Made by a program: the position numbers and the translations under genes. From contig NZ_SHLX01000013.1 in assembly GCF_004764705.1 (NCBI RefSeq), positions 62,001 through 126,000 of the forward strand: DNA of 64,000 nucleotides. The letters are read 5' to 3'. Under the pieces are notes generated by a model. It ran no database searches. It saw nothing but the letters and a program-made list of their open reading frames with translations, and had not been told where the DNA came from. Position 1 is the first letter of the stretch; the number at the start of each line of letters is the position of its first letter. The stretch comes from Paenibacillus cymbidii. GTDB taxonomy: Bacteria; Bacillota; Bacilli; Paenibacillales; NBRC-103111. Of the stretch, positions 35,377 through 44,277 are shown one piece after another.

Positions 35377-35712
35377 CCTGAAAATGTGCCCGCCCGGCGA
35401 CACGGGAGGAAATGAATCCATTTTGCGGTAGCTGCCTGCCGTTTGGCCGGTCCACTTCTTGAACGCGTTGTGAAATGCGACCGGGTCCGAAAAGCCGAGC
35501 GCATACGCAATTTCGCCGATCGACAAGGACCGGTTGCGCAGCATGCTCTCCGCCATGCCGCGCCGCACGGCCGCAAGCAGCTCCTGAAACGTCGTCCGCT
35601 CTTGCTGCAGCTGCGACTGTAGCGAACGAACGCTTACGCCAAGCTTGCGGCTGATGTCGCCGATGCGGGGGACGGTGCCGTCGAACTGTTTGACGATCGC
35701 GTGGCTTACCAT
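35365..35712 (-). pseudogene. AraC-family regulator, N-terminal domain missing
   Basis: A 115-residue frame containing only the DNA-binding half of an AraC regulator: DISRKLGVSVRSLQSQLQQE and EIAYALGFSDPVAFHNAFKKW, then TGQTAGSYRK. The arrangement (RIGDISRKLGVS…) matches the FeaR/arabinose-operon-like subgroup with an effector domain of about 200 residues, which is absent here. In-frame sequence continues upstream for nine residues before a TAG. The final residues (FRNSQ) come from repeat half-cassette D. It is probably a relic, although it could still bind DNA. Confidence 0.75.
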
Positions 35713-35759
35713 TTCGGCAAAAGTTGTCTCCAGCCGCAGCTAAAAGCGCAGGTTGGTTG

Positions 35760-36122
35760 ATGATCGTGTTTTCGCTGCTGATTGCAGGCAGTTGGACGGG
35801 GTTGATGACAAGTGATGAACGCGTATTTCGGCGTCTCCGTCGGCGAAACGCTGGGCTATCAGCACGGGAATATGGGATGCTTGCCGTCTCCGTCGCGATG
35901 CAACAAACCCGCTTCATGCACCGGATCGTACCGATCCTCGGCATCGCGTGCGGCGTCGGCACGATGGCCGGCGTGCTCGAATGGACCGGCGTGCCGTTCG
36001 CCGCCGACCTGAACGCTCATGCGCTGCAAGTGTGGCTGCTCCTGCTGATCGTCATCGGCGCGCGACTGGCATTTTGGCGCCCCTCAACCGACAAAAGGCC
36101 CCTAAACCTGCTTCATTATTAA
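35760..36122 (+). CDS. Small predicted membrane protein
   Basis: A 120-residue hypothetical protein with three hydrophobic stretches (residues 1-17, about 53-72 and 88-105) separated by an Arg-rich loop (RVFRRLRRR). The ATG at 35760 follows AGGTTGGTTG, a weak ribosome site. I recognise no family. It starts where the truncated AraC relic ends, so it may itself be a remnant brought in by the same rearrangement. It reads toward the gerA operon but is separated from it by 164 bp. Confidence 0.4.
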   Translation: MIVFSLLIAGSWTGLMTSDERVFRRLRRRNAGLSAREYGMLAVSVAMQQTRFMHRIVPILGIACGVGTMAGVLEWTGVPFAADLNAHALQVWLLLLIVIGARLAFWRPSTDKRPLNLLHY

Positions 36123-36286
36123 TGCCATATCCGTTTGTGCTGCCTGTTGTACTTTTTTGCCCTTCCGCCGGATGTTCAGCCGCATTTTATAGCTGCATTT
36201 TCGCCAAACTCCCCATACATCATTTGGCAATTGCCCGGGCAACCTACATTTGCCGCACCCTATGCCGAACTGTCCGGAGGACGCTC

Positions 36287-37675
36287 TTGCGCGATATTCC
36301 TGCCGACCTGTCCCGCCTCTCCGATCCGGGCGACCCGCTTTCGTTGTTCGAACGGCTCGGCGAAGCGTTTGCAGGCTCGTCCGACTATACGACAATACCG
36401 ATCGCAACGACGGACGGAGACGAATGGCACCTGTGCCTGCTCCAGTCGCTCTGTTCGACGCAGAAACTGGGCTACTGGCTCGATGCGCCGGCCGACGGCG
36501 TTTGGTCGGCGCGACTGGAACGCTACACCGGCAACGAACTTGCCGAAGGAAGCTTCCTCCGCTGCAAGCAGGCGATCTGCGACGGATATGCCGTTATTTG
36601 CCGGCAGCGGTCGTCTTCCGGGCTCATTCTGGATTTGGCGGAAAGCCGGCACCGCTCCGTCTCGACGCCCATTACCGAAAATGTGCTTCAAGGCCCGATG
36701 AACGCCTTCATCGAAAGCCTCGACATCAACACCGCGCTGATCCGGCAGCAAATTCGCTCCTCGCGGCTGAATCTGTGGGAGACGGTCGTCGGGACGGACA
36801 GCCTCACCCGGGTGGCCGTGTTTTCCTATGCGGGCGCGGTCGATCCCGACCTGCTGGTCCGTCTGCAAGCCAAAATAGACCGCATCCGCACGGACGGCGT
36901 CCAGGACACCGGCCAGCTGCTGCGGCTGCTGAATGCCGACAAACGGCTGACGCTGTTCCCGCTTGCCGTCTCGACCGAACGGCCCGACCGCGTATCGGCC
37001 GAGCTGCTGGCGGGCAAAGCCGCGATCATGATCGACGGTTCGCCGTTTGCACTGATCGTGCCGTCCGTGTACACCGACTTCTGGCATTCGCCGGAGGATC
37101 GTTACGTGAACCCGTACGTGACCTACTTTTTGCTGGCGCTGCGATTTTTGGCCATGCTGATCAATTTGTTTCTGCCGGCGATGTATGTGGCGATTACGTC
37201 CGTCAACGTCGACGTCAATCGACTGGAGATCAGCCTTGCTGCCGCCGCCAGCCGGGAGGGCGTCCCGTACCCGGTATTCATGGAGACGCTGCTGATGCTG
37301 ATTGTGATCGATTTTGTCACCGAAGCCGGTTTGCGTCTGCCGAAGACGATCAGTTCGACCGTCACGATGGTCGGCGGCGTCGTTCTGGGGCAAGCGATCA
37401 TCCAGGCTCATATCGTCAGCCATCTGCTCGTCATCGTGGTGGCGATTACGGCCATTACGAACTTTATCGTGGTCGATTATCAAATGGGACTGGTACAGCG
37501 CATTTTGAAATATTTTACCGTGATCGGGGCGACGGTTGCCGGCCTTCTCGGCATTGTGTTCATCTGCGCCTGCCTGATCATTTATGCGAGCTGCCTGGAA
37601 TCGTTCGGCGCGCCTTATCTCACTTCCATATGGCCCCGGAAGAAGCGGCCGGAAAGAAACGGAGCAAGTCCATGA
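36287..37675 (+). CDS. Spore germination receptor A subunit (GerAA-type)
   Basis: A 462-residue inner-membrane protein of the spore nutrient receptor. A soluble N-terminal part (about 1-255) contains the family stretches SRHRSVSTPITENVLQGPMN-AFIESLDINTALIRQQI and YVNPYVTYFLLALRFLA; four to five membrane helices follow (about 265-440) with LPAMYVAITS and PKTISSTVTMVGGVVLGQA. The start was set at TTG 36287 because CCGGAGG lies 8 nt upstream; longer frames to 35948 lack one. It shares an ATGA overlap with the B subunit gene. Confidence 0.92.
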   Translation: MRDIPADLSRLSDPGDPLSLFERLGEAFAGSSDYTTIPIATTDGDEWHLCLLQSLCSTQKLGYWLDAPADGVWSARLERYTGNELAEGSFLRCKQAICDGYAVICRQRSSSGLILDLAESRHRSVSTPITENVLQGPMNAFIESLDINTALIRQQIRSSRLNLWETVVGTDSLTRVAVFSYAGAVDPDLLVRLQAKIDRIRTDGVQDTGQLLRLLNADKRLTLFPLAVSTERPDRVSAELLAGKAAIMIDGSPFALIVPSVYTDFWHSPEDRYVNPYVTYFLLALRFLAMLINLFLPAMYVAITSVNVDVNRLEISLAAAASREGVPYPVFMETLLMLIVIDFVTEAGLRLPKTISSTVTMVGGVVLGQAIIQAHIVSHLLVIVVAITAITNFIVVDYQMGLVQRILKYFTVIGATVAGLLGIVFICACLIIYASCLESFGAPYLTSIWPRKKRPERNGASP

Positions 37676-38778
37676 AAAGCGCGGCGGCTCTCAAGCCTTA
37701 CGAGATGCTTGCGGTGCAGACGCTTTATTTCGGCGCTGCCGCAGGATTTATTTACCCCGGCTTTCTGATCCGCAGCACGGCGGGAGCTTACTGGATTCCG
37801 ATCGTCGTCTGGACGGCAAGCGCGCTGCTCAGCTCGTGGCTGTACAGCCGAATGCTGGGGCGGCTCAAAGGCGGCAGGCTGATCGAGTCTTTCCGTTCGT
37901 CGATCGGCGCCTTTGGGACCGGGCTGCTCTGCCTCCCCATCGCGCTGTGCCTGCTCGGCGCGCTGGTCGTCACGCTGCGGGCCTACTCGGAAATGGTGAC
38001 GATGACGATGCTGCCGACGACGCCGATCTCGTTTCTGAACGGCATGGCGCTTGCGCCCGTCGCGCTGGCGATGGCCGGCATGATGCCGATCGTGCGCACG
38101 GCCAAGCTGTTCTTCCTCATCTCGCTGCTGTTCACCGTGGCGCTTCTGCTCCTCGGCCTAAGCGATATCCATTGGTCGTTGGGAGCGCCGTGGCTGCGGA
38201 CGAACGGGGATTTCCTTGCCGACAAACGTTTCTATGCCGGGTCGTTCCTCTGGATGGGCTTTGCGATCGTGGCGCTGACCGGCCCGTATACGCGGCAGAC
38301 GGCGCGGAGCGCCTGGAGCATTTACGCCCTTGCGCTGCTTGTGTCGCTGCCGATACTTGCCTGCTACATTTATTTGCCTGTACTGACGTTCGGCAGGGAA
38401 TTGAGCCAGCGCATGACGCTTCCGTTTATCTCGAAAATGGATACGATCACCCATTATTGGGTCGTCTTCGAGAATGTGACCGCCATCTTCGTTTCCGTGG
38501 CCATGCTGAATGTGCTGTTCGTCATGGCGCTGATGGTGCACGCCCTGGGAGAAACGATTCGGCCGCTCGCGCCCCGCGCGAAGTCCGGGCCGATCTACGG
38601 CGCGCTGCTCGTCGTCGTATATGCAGCGGCAACGGCTCTGGCGTCCTGGCGAGAGCTCGAACAGCTTGCGATCGTGGCGATCGGCTTCCGCGTCTACATG
38701 ATGTTCGCGTTCCCGCTGCTCGGCTTGCTGATCCTGCGCCGGTCGCCCGGCAGGCTGGGGAAGGGGGATGAAGCATGA
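37672..38778 (+). CDS. Spore germination receptor B subunit (GerAB-type permease)
   Basis: A 368-residue, ten-helix protein of the amino-acid-permease-like GerAB family, which binds the germinant in the spore inner membrane. Typical features are the N-terminal LKPYEMLAVQTLYFGAAAGF and the conserved central PVALAMAGMMPIVRTAKLFF. It overlaps both neighbours by 4 bp (ATGA), so the three subunits are translationally coupled. Confidence 0.92.
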   Translation: MKSAAALKPYEMLAVQTLYFGAAAGFIYPGFLIRSTAGAYWIPIVVWTASALLSSWLYSRMLGRLKGGRLIESFRSSIGAFGTGLLCLPIALCLLGALVVTLRAYSEMVTMTMLPTTPISFLNGMALAPVALAMAGMMPIVRTAKLFFLISLLFTVALLLLGLSDIHWSLGAPWLRTNGDFLADKRFYAGSFLWMGFAIVALTGPYTRQTARSAWSIYALALLVSLPILACYIYLPVLTFGRELSQRMTLPFISKMDTITHYWVVFENVTAIFVSVAMLNVLFVMALMVHALGETIRPLAPRAKSGPIYGALLVVVYAAATALASWRELEQLAIVAIGFRVYMMFAFPLLGLLILRRSPGRLGKGDEA

Positions 38779-39866
38779 CCGCCAAATGGCGCTTGTGGAG
38801 GACGGCAGCCGCATGCTGCCTGATGGCGGCAATGGCAACCGGATGCTGGGATTCCAAGGATGTCGACAATCGCCTTCTCGTCGGGGCGATCGGGCTGGAA
38901 CGAACGGCGCCGTCCGGTTTGCGGGTATGGTTCCGGTTCCCGCTGCCCAAATCGACGCAGGAGCCGTCGTCAAGCGATTTTTTTACGATCAGCCAGGACG
39001 GGCGCACCGTGCCGGATGCGCTGAACAGGGTCAAATACAAGCTGCCCAAGTCGCTCGACGCCACTTCCACGCGCGCGATTTTGCTGAGCGAATCGCTTGC
39101 CTCGTCGAACCTGGATCCGTATCTGGAGTTTGCGATCCGGGAGCGCTCCGTTCCGCTCGATGCGCTTGTCGCCATCGTCAGAGGCGACATGGAGCGCATC
39201 TTCCGGGGGCGGAATCCGACAGGAGAGCTGTCGGGTATTTATACGAAGCTGTTTTTTGAGCCGTATGCAGGCGGCATTCCGCGCAAAAACGTGACGAGGC
39301 TTTGGGAAGTATATGCCAAAGTGACCAACCCGTACCAGTCCAACCTGATTCCCATCCTGACCGAAAGCGCGCAAAATTCGTTTGAGTTTACCGGCAACGC
39401 GATCTTTGCCGGCGGGAAGATGGTCGGAGAGCTGGACAAGGACGAGTCGCTGCTGTACGAAATGTTCACGCGCCGGTTTCACGATTCGGAGGTCGAACTG
39501 ATGAACCGGTCGGACGTGCGCATCGTGCACAACCGTACCCGCGTGTCCACCGCGTGGAAGGACGGCGCGCCGATCATCGGGCTCGATTGTTCGCTTGTGG
39601 CGACGCTGATCGACAGCTCCCGCTCGCAGCGGCAAACGGCCGCCGATATTACGGCCGAGCTGGACGCCAGATTGTCCGCTCTCGCCGATTCCATGTTCCG
39701 CAAAACCCGGCAGGCGGAAGCCGACATCTTCGGCTTCGGCAATCGTTTCCGCAGCCGGCTCGGGCCGGAGCAGGCCGACCGGTGGCCGGTGCTGTTCAAG
39801 TCCGCCCGGATCAGCTACCGGTTTCATATCGATCTGCGAAACACGGGCCTGGAATTTCTCGACTGA
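38775..39866 (+). CDS. Spore germination receptor C subunit (Ger(x)C lipoprotein)
   Basis: A 363-residue lipoprotein with lipobox MATGC (Cys24) followed by WDSKDVDNRLLVGAIGLE, the usual N-terminus of Ger(x)C proteins. The C-terminal domain has YEMFTRRFHDSEVELMNRSD and ends in KSARISYRFHIDLRNTGLEF. It is the third gene of an intact gerA-type operon. Only 14 bp separate its stop from the convergent MATE gene, with no terminator visible. Confidence 0.92.
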   Translation: MTAKWRLWRTAAACCLMAAMATGCWDSKDVDNRLLVGAIGLERTAPSGLRVWFRFPLPKSTQEPSSSDFFTISQDGRTVPDALNRVKYKLPKSLDATSTRAILLSESLASSNLDPYLEFAIRERSVPLDALVAIVRGDMERIFRGRNPTGELSGIYTKLFFEPYAGGIPRKNVTRLWEVYAKVTNPYQSNLIPILTESAQNSFEFTGNAIFAGGKMVGELDKDESLLYEMFTRRFHDSEVELMNRSDVRIVHNRTRVSTAWKDGAPIIGLDCSLVATLIDSSRSQRQTAADITAELDARLSALADSMFRKTRQAEADIFGFGNRFRSRLGPEQADRWPVLFKSARISYRFHIDLRNTGLEFLD

Positions 39867-39880
39867 ATGCGCCGGGCGTG

Positions 39881-41263
39881 TCAGCCGATCAGTCGGTGGG
39901 CATACCACTTCTTGCCGCGAATCCGCCAGAGGAAGATGGCGCCGCGCACGCCCCATTCGCAGTTCATCGCCGCCCACACCCCGATGATGCCGAAGCCGAG
40001 CGTAATGCCGAACACGTAGCCGAGCACGACGCGGAACAGCCACATGGACAGCATCGACGTGATCGAGGTGAACCGTGCGTCCCCCGCAGCCCGCAGCCCC
40101 GCCGGCAAAATAAAGCTGATCGACCACAGCGGCACCTGTGCGATCGCATTAATCACGATCAACCAGAACAGCTCGCGCCGGATCTCGACCGGCGGTTGGA
40201 ACAAATCCATCAGCGGATACGTCAGCGGCAGCAAAATAAGCGCCATCAGCAGCAGCGATACGGACGACAGAACGACGAAAGCCCGGATGAATTTGCGGGC
40301 GTCGGCCACGTCCTGCCGGCCCATGCATTGGCCGACTACGGTGACGATCGTCAGCGACAAGGCGCCGGCCGGAATCTGGTATACCATCGCCAGCGTGTTC
40401 CCGATCGCGTTGGCGGCAATCGCGCCGGTTCCGAGGCTGACGATGAACACTTGCGTCAGCATCTTGCCACCGTTGAAAAACATTTGCTCCGCCGCGAACG
40501 GCAAGCCGATCGACATGATTTTGCGCAGCATGGACCACGGCACGATGACGAGCTCGCGCAGGCGCAGGCGCATCGTGGCGTCCAGCCGCAGCACGTAATA
40601 GAGCGCGCACAACGCCGCCGCGTAGCGGGCAATGTTCATCGCGACGGTCAATCCGAGCACGCCCATATCGAGGACGGTGATGAACAGCACGTTCAGCAGG
40701 ACGTAAGTCAGGTTCATAATGAGGGAAAGCGCCAGCGATACGCGCGTTTTCCCGATGCCGCGCATCGCGCCGCTCACGGCCTGCACGATGCCGATGCCCA
40801 GATAGGAGGCGCAGCTGCCGATGAAATACAGCTTGGCATTCGCGAACACTTCCTCCGACGCGGCGCCGAACAGCAGCTTCAGCATCGGGTTGTGCGCCGC
40901 CGTCAGCAGCAGGCCGAGCCCGAGCGCAAGCAGCGAAACGGTTGCCACCGAACCGGCCGACGCCTTGGCGACCATCGCTTCGTTGCCGCTTCCCTTGTAC
41001 TGGGCGACGATGACGGTGCCTCCGGTAGCTACGGCGACGAACACGTTGATGAGAAACATGTTCAGGGAATCGACCATGCTGACCGCGCTGATGGCCGCCA
41101 CTCCCGACGAGCTGATCATCGCGGTGTTGAACAGGTTAAGAATAATAATGAATGCCTGATCGATCAGGATCGGCACAAACAAGGCGGCAATTTGCCGGTG
41201 ATCCATCGATTCGCCGGTCAAATAGTTCGCCAGGAATCCGCGGCCGGGCCATTTGATTCGCAC
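39881..41263 (-). CDS. MATE-family efflux transporter
   Basis: A 460-residue, twelve-helix transporter of the MATE family (MDHRQIAALFVPILIDQAF, NTAMISSSGVAAISAVSMVD, GTVIVAQYKGSGNEAMVAKA), which exports cationic compounds using a Na+ or H+ gradient. The start is uncertain: GTG at 41263 gives the usual short N-terminal leader, while ATG at 41206 begins at the first conserved residue. Neither has a good ribosome site. The 280-bp leader contains two overlapping GC-rich hairpins. Confidence 0.85.
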   Translation of the reverse strand: MRIKWPGRGFLANYLTGESMDHRQIAALFVPILIDQAFIIILNLFNTAMISSSGVAAISAVSMVDSLNMFLINVFVAVATGGTVIVAQYKGSGNEAMVAKASAGSVATVSLLALGLGLLLTAAHNPMLKLLFGAASEEVFANAKLYFIGSCASYLGIGIVQAVSGAMRGIGKTRVSLALSLIMNLTYVLLNVLFITVLDMGVLGLTVAMNIARYAAALCALYYVLRLDATMRLRLRELVIVPWSMLRKIMSIGLPFAAEQMFFNGGKMLTQVFIVSLGTGAIAANAIGNTLAMVYQIPAGALSLTIVTVVGQCMGRQDVADARKFIRAFVVLSSVSLLLMALILLPLTYPLMDLFQPPVEIRRELFWLIVINAIAQVPLWSISFILPAGLRAAGDARFTSITSMLSMWLFRVVLGYVFGITLGFGIIGVWAAMNCEWGVRGAIFLWRIRGKKWYAHRLIG

Positions 41264-41305
41264 TGGTCTCAAGGGATCACATTCTTTTCGTTCGTAGTGT
41301 CGTTG

Positions 41306-41339
41306 CCGGACAGTAGTCCGGGGCGTGACTGGAAACCCC
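41306..41339 (-). promoter_or_regulatory. Paired hairpins in the MATE leader
   Basis: Two adjacent stems share two bases: CCGGAC / GTCCGG with a 4-nt loop (41306-41321) and GGGG / CCCC (41320-41339). They lie 43 nt upstream of the GTG start on the minus strand. I tested the sequence by eye against guanidine and Mn2+ leader motifs and found no match. The role is unknown. Confidence 0.35.
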
Positions 41340-41542
41340 GAGGGCAGCAAATTGGGCCGAATTTTCGTTCCATGCAAGGAAGTTTTGCGCAGGCTTACCG
41401 GGGGTAAGTCAAGCAAAAGTGACGCAGCAGGGGGCGAAAAGGCGGTGCAAGATGCCACTGAGCGGGTTTTCAGACACGCCCAACGTCATTTTACACCACG
41501 AACGAACGCTTGGCTATTTGGTGAATGATTCCGACCTTGCGA

Positions 41543-42193
41543 TTAATGAAGATGCGCTTCGTGCAGCGCAACCGTTTCGCGCAGCTGCGCTTCGATCGAC
41601 AGCGGGTCGCTCGGGTACCACGGCGCCGCGTCGCATATCGCGACCCGGCCGCTTTGTACGGCGGGATAGGCGGCCCAGTAGTGGCTCGCCATCACCCGCC
41701 GCAACGTAAGCTGCGTCTCCTCTTCGTCCGACACCAGCAGGATCAGCCGGTCGGCGGCGTAATCCGGCAGCTGGTGCAGCGCGATGATCGTCTTGAACCG
41801 GTCCTGCTTCATCCGCAGCTCGCGTTCGACTTGCTCCGGCGGACGCAGCCGCAGCAGATCGTACAGCGGCAATTGAGGCGGAAGCGCAGCCTGTTCCGCT
41901 CCATAGCCGGACACGCGCGCGACGTCGAACGCCAGCGCGTACAGCCGCCAGTCGGCGGCTGGCTCCGCTTCGAGCGCCAGCGTTTCCGAGCCGGCCAGCA
42001 GCAGGCATTCGCCGCGCTTCATCCCGATGCGACGCATGCCCAGCCGCAGCGTGCCGCTGCCGCGCTCGGCCGCCAGCAGCGCGTACGAGCCGCCGCACTT
42101 CCACTCGTCGCCCGGGCGCAACCAATCCAGTGCCTTCGGCGCATAACAATTTTCCGGAAACATGCGCTCCTTCGTTTCCCCGTCGTTCATCAC
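41543..42193 (-). pseudogene. AraC-SBP (Btr-like) regulator with the middle deleted
   Basis: A 216-residue frame joins two ends of a larger protein. Residues 1-125 are an AraC-type cupin domain (RPGDEWKCGGSYALLAAERG, GMKRGECLLLAG). Residues from about 145 are the C-terminal end of a siderophore-binding domain (DYAADRLILLVSDEEET, MASHYWAAYPAVQSGRVAI, DPLSIEAQLRE). In Btr-like regulators a double HTH and most of a binding-protein domain lie between these parts; here both are missing and the join is in frame. It has a start codon with GGGTGGAG upstream. It lies next to a siderophore-binding lipoprotein, as the intact regulator would. Confidence 0.65.
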
Positions 42194-42266
42194 TTCTCCA
42201 CCCCCGCTCGAACCATGTGCAAAAGAAGCCGCCCGACCGCAGTCGAACCGCTTCTTGCCTGTATCG

Positions 42267-43310
42267 TTATGGCGCCAGCGCCTTCAGCACGGCGTCGATC
42301 GTCAGCTTGTTCGTCGTCGGGCCGCTGCCGAAGAAACTGCCGTCCCGGCTGACCTTGATGACGTGGCCGGCTTTTACGGCCGGATGATCCCGCCATAGCG
42401 CATTATCCAGCAGCGGATTTTTGTTCAGATCTTCATTCGGATCGGCAACGATGAAGAAGATGTAGTCCGCGTCCAGCTTGGCAATCGCCTCGGTGGAAAG
42501 CGTTTCGTACGACTTGCCCTTGGCTATTTCCGGCGCGGCGAGGCCAAGATCCTCGTACAGCACCGGCGCGCTGTTCCACCAGCCGGTTCCCATCATGCCG
42601 AGCGTTTTGCCGGAAAGGTACAGAATCGCTACCTTCTTGCCGCCGACCGTCGCCTGCAGCCGGTTTTTGGCATCCTTCGCCTTCTGCTCGTATTCGGCGA
42701 TCGCCTTTTCGGCCACGTCCTTCTTGCCGAACAACTCGCCGAATTTCAGCAGCGTCTTTCGCCAGTTGTTCGACCATTTTTCGGTGCTTGTCGCTTCCTC
42801 GTTGAAGATGTAGGTCGGCGCGATTTTGCCGAACGTATCGAACATTTCCGGCTTCAGCCAGCCGCTGTTGCTCAGGATGATGAGGTCCGGGTTCAGCGCC
42901 AGCACCGGTTCCGGCTTCAAACCGCCGGTGTAGTCGAGCGGCGGTACGTCCGACAGCCATTGCTGCAGGTACGTCTTGACCGCCGTGCCGAGCGCGTATT
43001 GCGCCACCGGCTTCATGCCGAGCACGAGCAGCGGGTCCTCGAAGCCGGGCGCGATCAGCCGCTGCGGCTTGAGCGGCAGCTTGACCTCGCGGCCGTAGTC
43101 GTCCTTGACGACGGCGACCGACGGAGACGGCGACGCGCTGGCGGCCGGAGACGCGGCGCCGGCGGCCGGGGATGCGGCGCTCGATGCCGGGGATGCCGGC
43201 GCGGCGGACGCAGGCGGGGATGCGGTCCTTTCTTTTGTTCCGCAGGCCGACAGGAGCGCCAGCATGAGCATGAGCCCCGCGATCGTAATGGAAGTTGCAA
43301 ATCGACGCAC
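42267..43310 (-). CDS. Iron-siderophore ABC transporter substrate-binding lipoprotein
   Basis: A 347-residue lipoprotein: signal peptide with lipobox (LLSACG), a Ser/Ala/Pro-rich linker (about 25-65), then a class III (FepB/FhuD-like) binding domain with DDYGREVKLPLKPQRLIAPG, PEPVLALNPDLIILSN, and the helix KTLLKFGELFGKKDVAEKAI. GTG 43310 was chosen because GGAGGG lies 8 nt upstream. A Fur box lies 18 bp upstream, so the gene is probably induced by iron starvation. No permease or ATPase gene is adjacent; they must be elsewhere. Confidence 0.9.
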   Translation of the reverse strand: MRRFATSITIAGLMLMLALLSACGTKERTASPPASAAPASPASSAASPAAGAASPAASASPSPSVAVVKDDYGREVKLPLKPQRLIAPGFEDPLLVLGMKPVAQYALGTAVKTYLQQWLSDVPPLDYTGGLKPEPVLALNPDLIILSNSGWLKPEMFDTFGKIAPTYIFNEEATSTEKWSNNWRKTLLKFGELFGKKDVAEKAIAEYEQKAKDAKNRLQATVGGKKVAILYLSGKTLGMMGTGWWNSAPVLYEDLGLAAPEIAKGKSYETLSTEAIAKLDADYIFFIVADPNEDLNKNPLLDNALWRDHPAVKAGHVIKVSRDGSFFGSGPTTNKLTIDAVLKALAP

Positions 43311-43327
43311 AGCATTTCCCTCCAAAT

Positions 43328-43348
43328 TGATATTGATTCTTATTATCA
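43328..43348. promoter_or_regulatory. Fur box
   Basis: The 21-bp sequence TGATATTGATTCTTATTATCA matches the Fur consensus (TGATAATGATAATCATTATCA) at 17 of 21 positions by eye and is near-palindromic. It lies 18 bp upstream of the start of the siderophore-binding lipoprotein, where bound Fur-Fe would block transcription. Confidence 0.75.
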
Positions 43349-43394
43349 ATGAAGAGTATACCGCATTCTTCTCCGTTTGGACACAGACGATCGG

Positions 43395-43620
43395 GCGATT
43401 TTCGCCGGACAATCCGGCGGTCGGCTGCCGGACAATCCGACGATCGGTTCGGCACCAAGCGGCGCAAAGCACGGATACCCCAAACAACCCGCCCCGCACA
43501 TGCCAGCCCGGCTCACTGGCGGCAGCTCCCCCCAAACAACCTTTGCAACCTTGCAAACCACCAGCCTTTCAAACCGCCATCCGTTCAAACCTCCAGCCTT
43601 CCAAACCTCTAACCAATCCC
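43395..43620. repeat. Low-complexity and short direct repeats
   Basis: CCGGACAATCCG occurs twice (near 43402 and 43429). A Pro-codon-like stretch at about 43530-43620 repeats CAAACC-TCCAGCC with small variations. No gene is supported here. This is part of a gap of almost 1 kb (43311-44277) that also holds the Fur box, a long inverted repeat, cassette E and a hairpin. Confidence 0.45.
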
Positions 43621-43641
43621 CTTCATCAAAAAATAGCGGAT

Positions 43642-43779
43642 GAATCGAGGCTTTCGATTAACTGTTTATCACTTCTGAAATCCGCGAGGCGCACGAAATT
43701 ATATGCGAAAAATCATCTATATTCTCTGCATCCATCCGTTCTCGCCAATCGATCCACAGTTAATCGACAGCCTCGAATC
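43642..43779. repeat. Long inverted repeat, 24-bp arms around 90 bp (MITE-like or structured RNA)
   Basis: The left arm (43642-43665) and the reverse complement of the right arm (43756-43779) match at 22 of 24 positions (GAATCGAGGCT…TTAACTGT). The 90-bp interior is A/T-richer than its surroundings and has no coding frame. The arms do not resemble the T1/T2 palindromes. It could be a small miniature transposon or an RNA with a long closing stem. Confidence 0.7.
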
Positions 43780-43843
43780 ACAACCTATTAGGCAGACTTG
43801 GCCTAATTCATGACAAATCACCATATCATCACCGGCATTGCAG

Positions 43844-44036
43844 AAATAGGCCATGTTTTATTGGTTATTTCACCAATAATGGCCCTCCACAACAAAATAG
43901 CCAGTGAAGTCGCTGGCTATTTCGTAGAAAAGATCGATTTGGCGGCTGGTTGGCCCGAATAGCCAGTGTTTTCACTGGCTATTTTCGACGAAGTGCCGAA
44001 AAATGGGCCGATAAGCCATTTTTTAGGGCCTATTTT
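43844..44036. repeat. Four-palindrome cassette E (T1-T2-T2-T1)
   Basis: Palindromes are centred at 43857, 43908.5, 43970.5 and 44022, with steps of 51.5, 62 and 51.5 bp. It lies 64 bp after the long inverted repeat, in the gap between the siderophore-binding lipoprotein and the eCIS-core gene. Confidence 0.9.
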
Positions 44037-44184
44037 CCGAGAGAGGTCGCGTCAAGTTCGCCTGGAAACGTTTCTCGCGAAGAAACTGGCCGGCTCGCCA
44101 CCTACAGGACTGCGATCGGGTTTGTCCCCACCGATGCAGCTTGCCAAAACATGCATGCGGAGCAACCCTCCCGAATAATCCGCT

Positions 44185-44205
44185 ATCGGATCGACACGAT
44201 CCGAT
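44185..44205. terminator. Hairpin downstream of the eCIS-core gene
   Basis: A perfect 9-bp stem, ATCGGATCG / CGATCCGAT, with a 3-nt loop, lies 72 bp past the stop codon of the minus-strand eCIS-core gene. There is no U-run. It may terminate or protect the transcript. Confidence 0.4.
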
Positions 44206-44277
44206 CGCGTTTCTCTCCCCGCAGCCCGTATGCAACGCCGGGAGCGCCGCCGCTCCGGACTGCCGCCGGCTTGCCGC

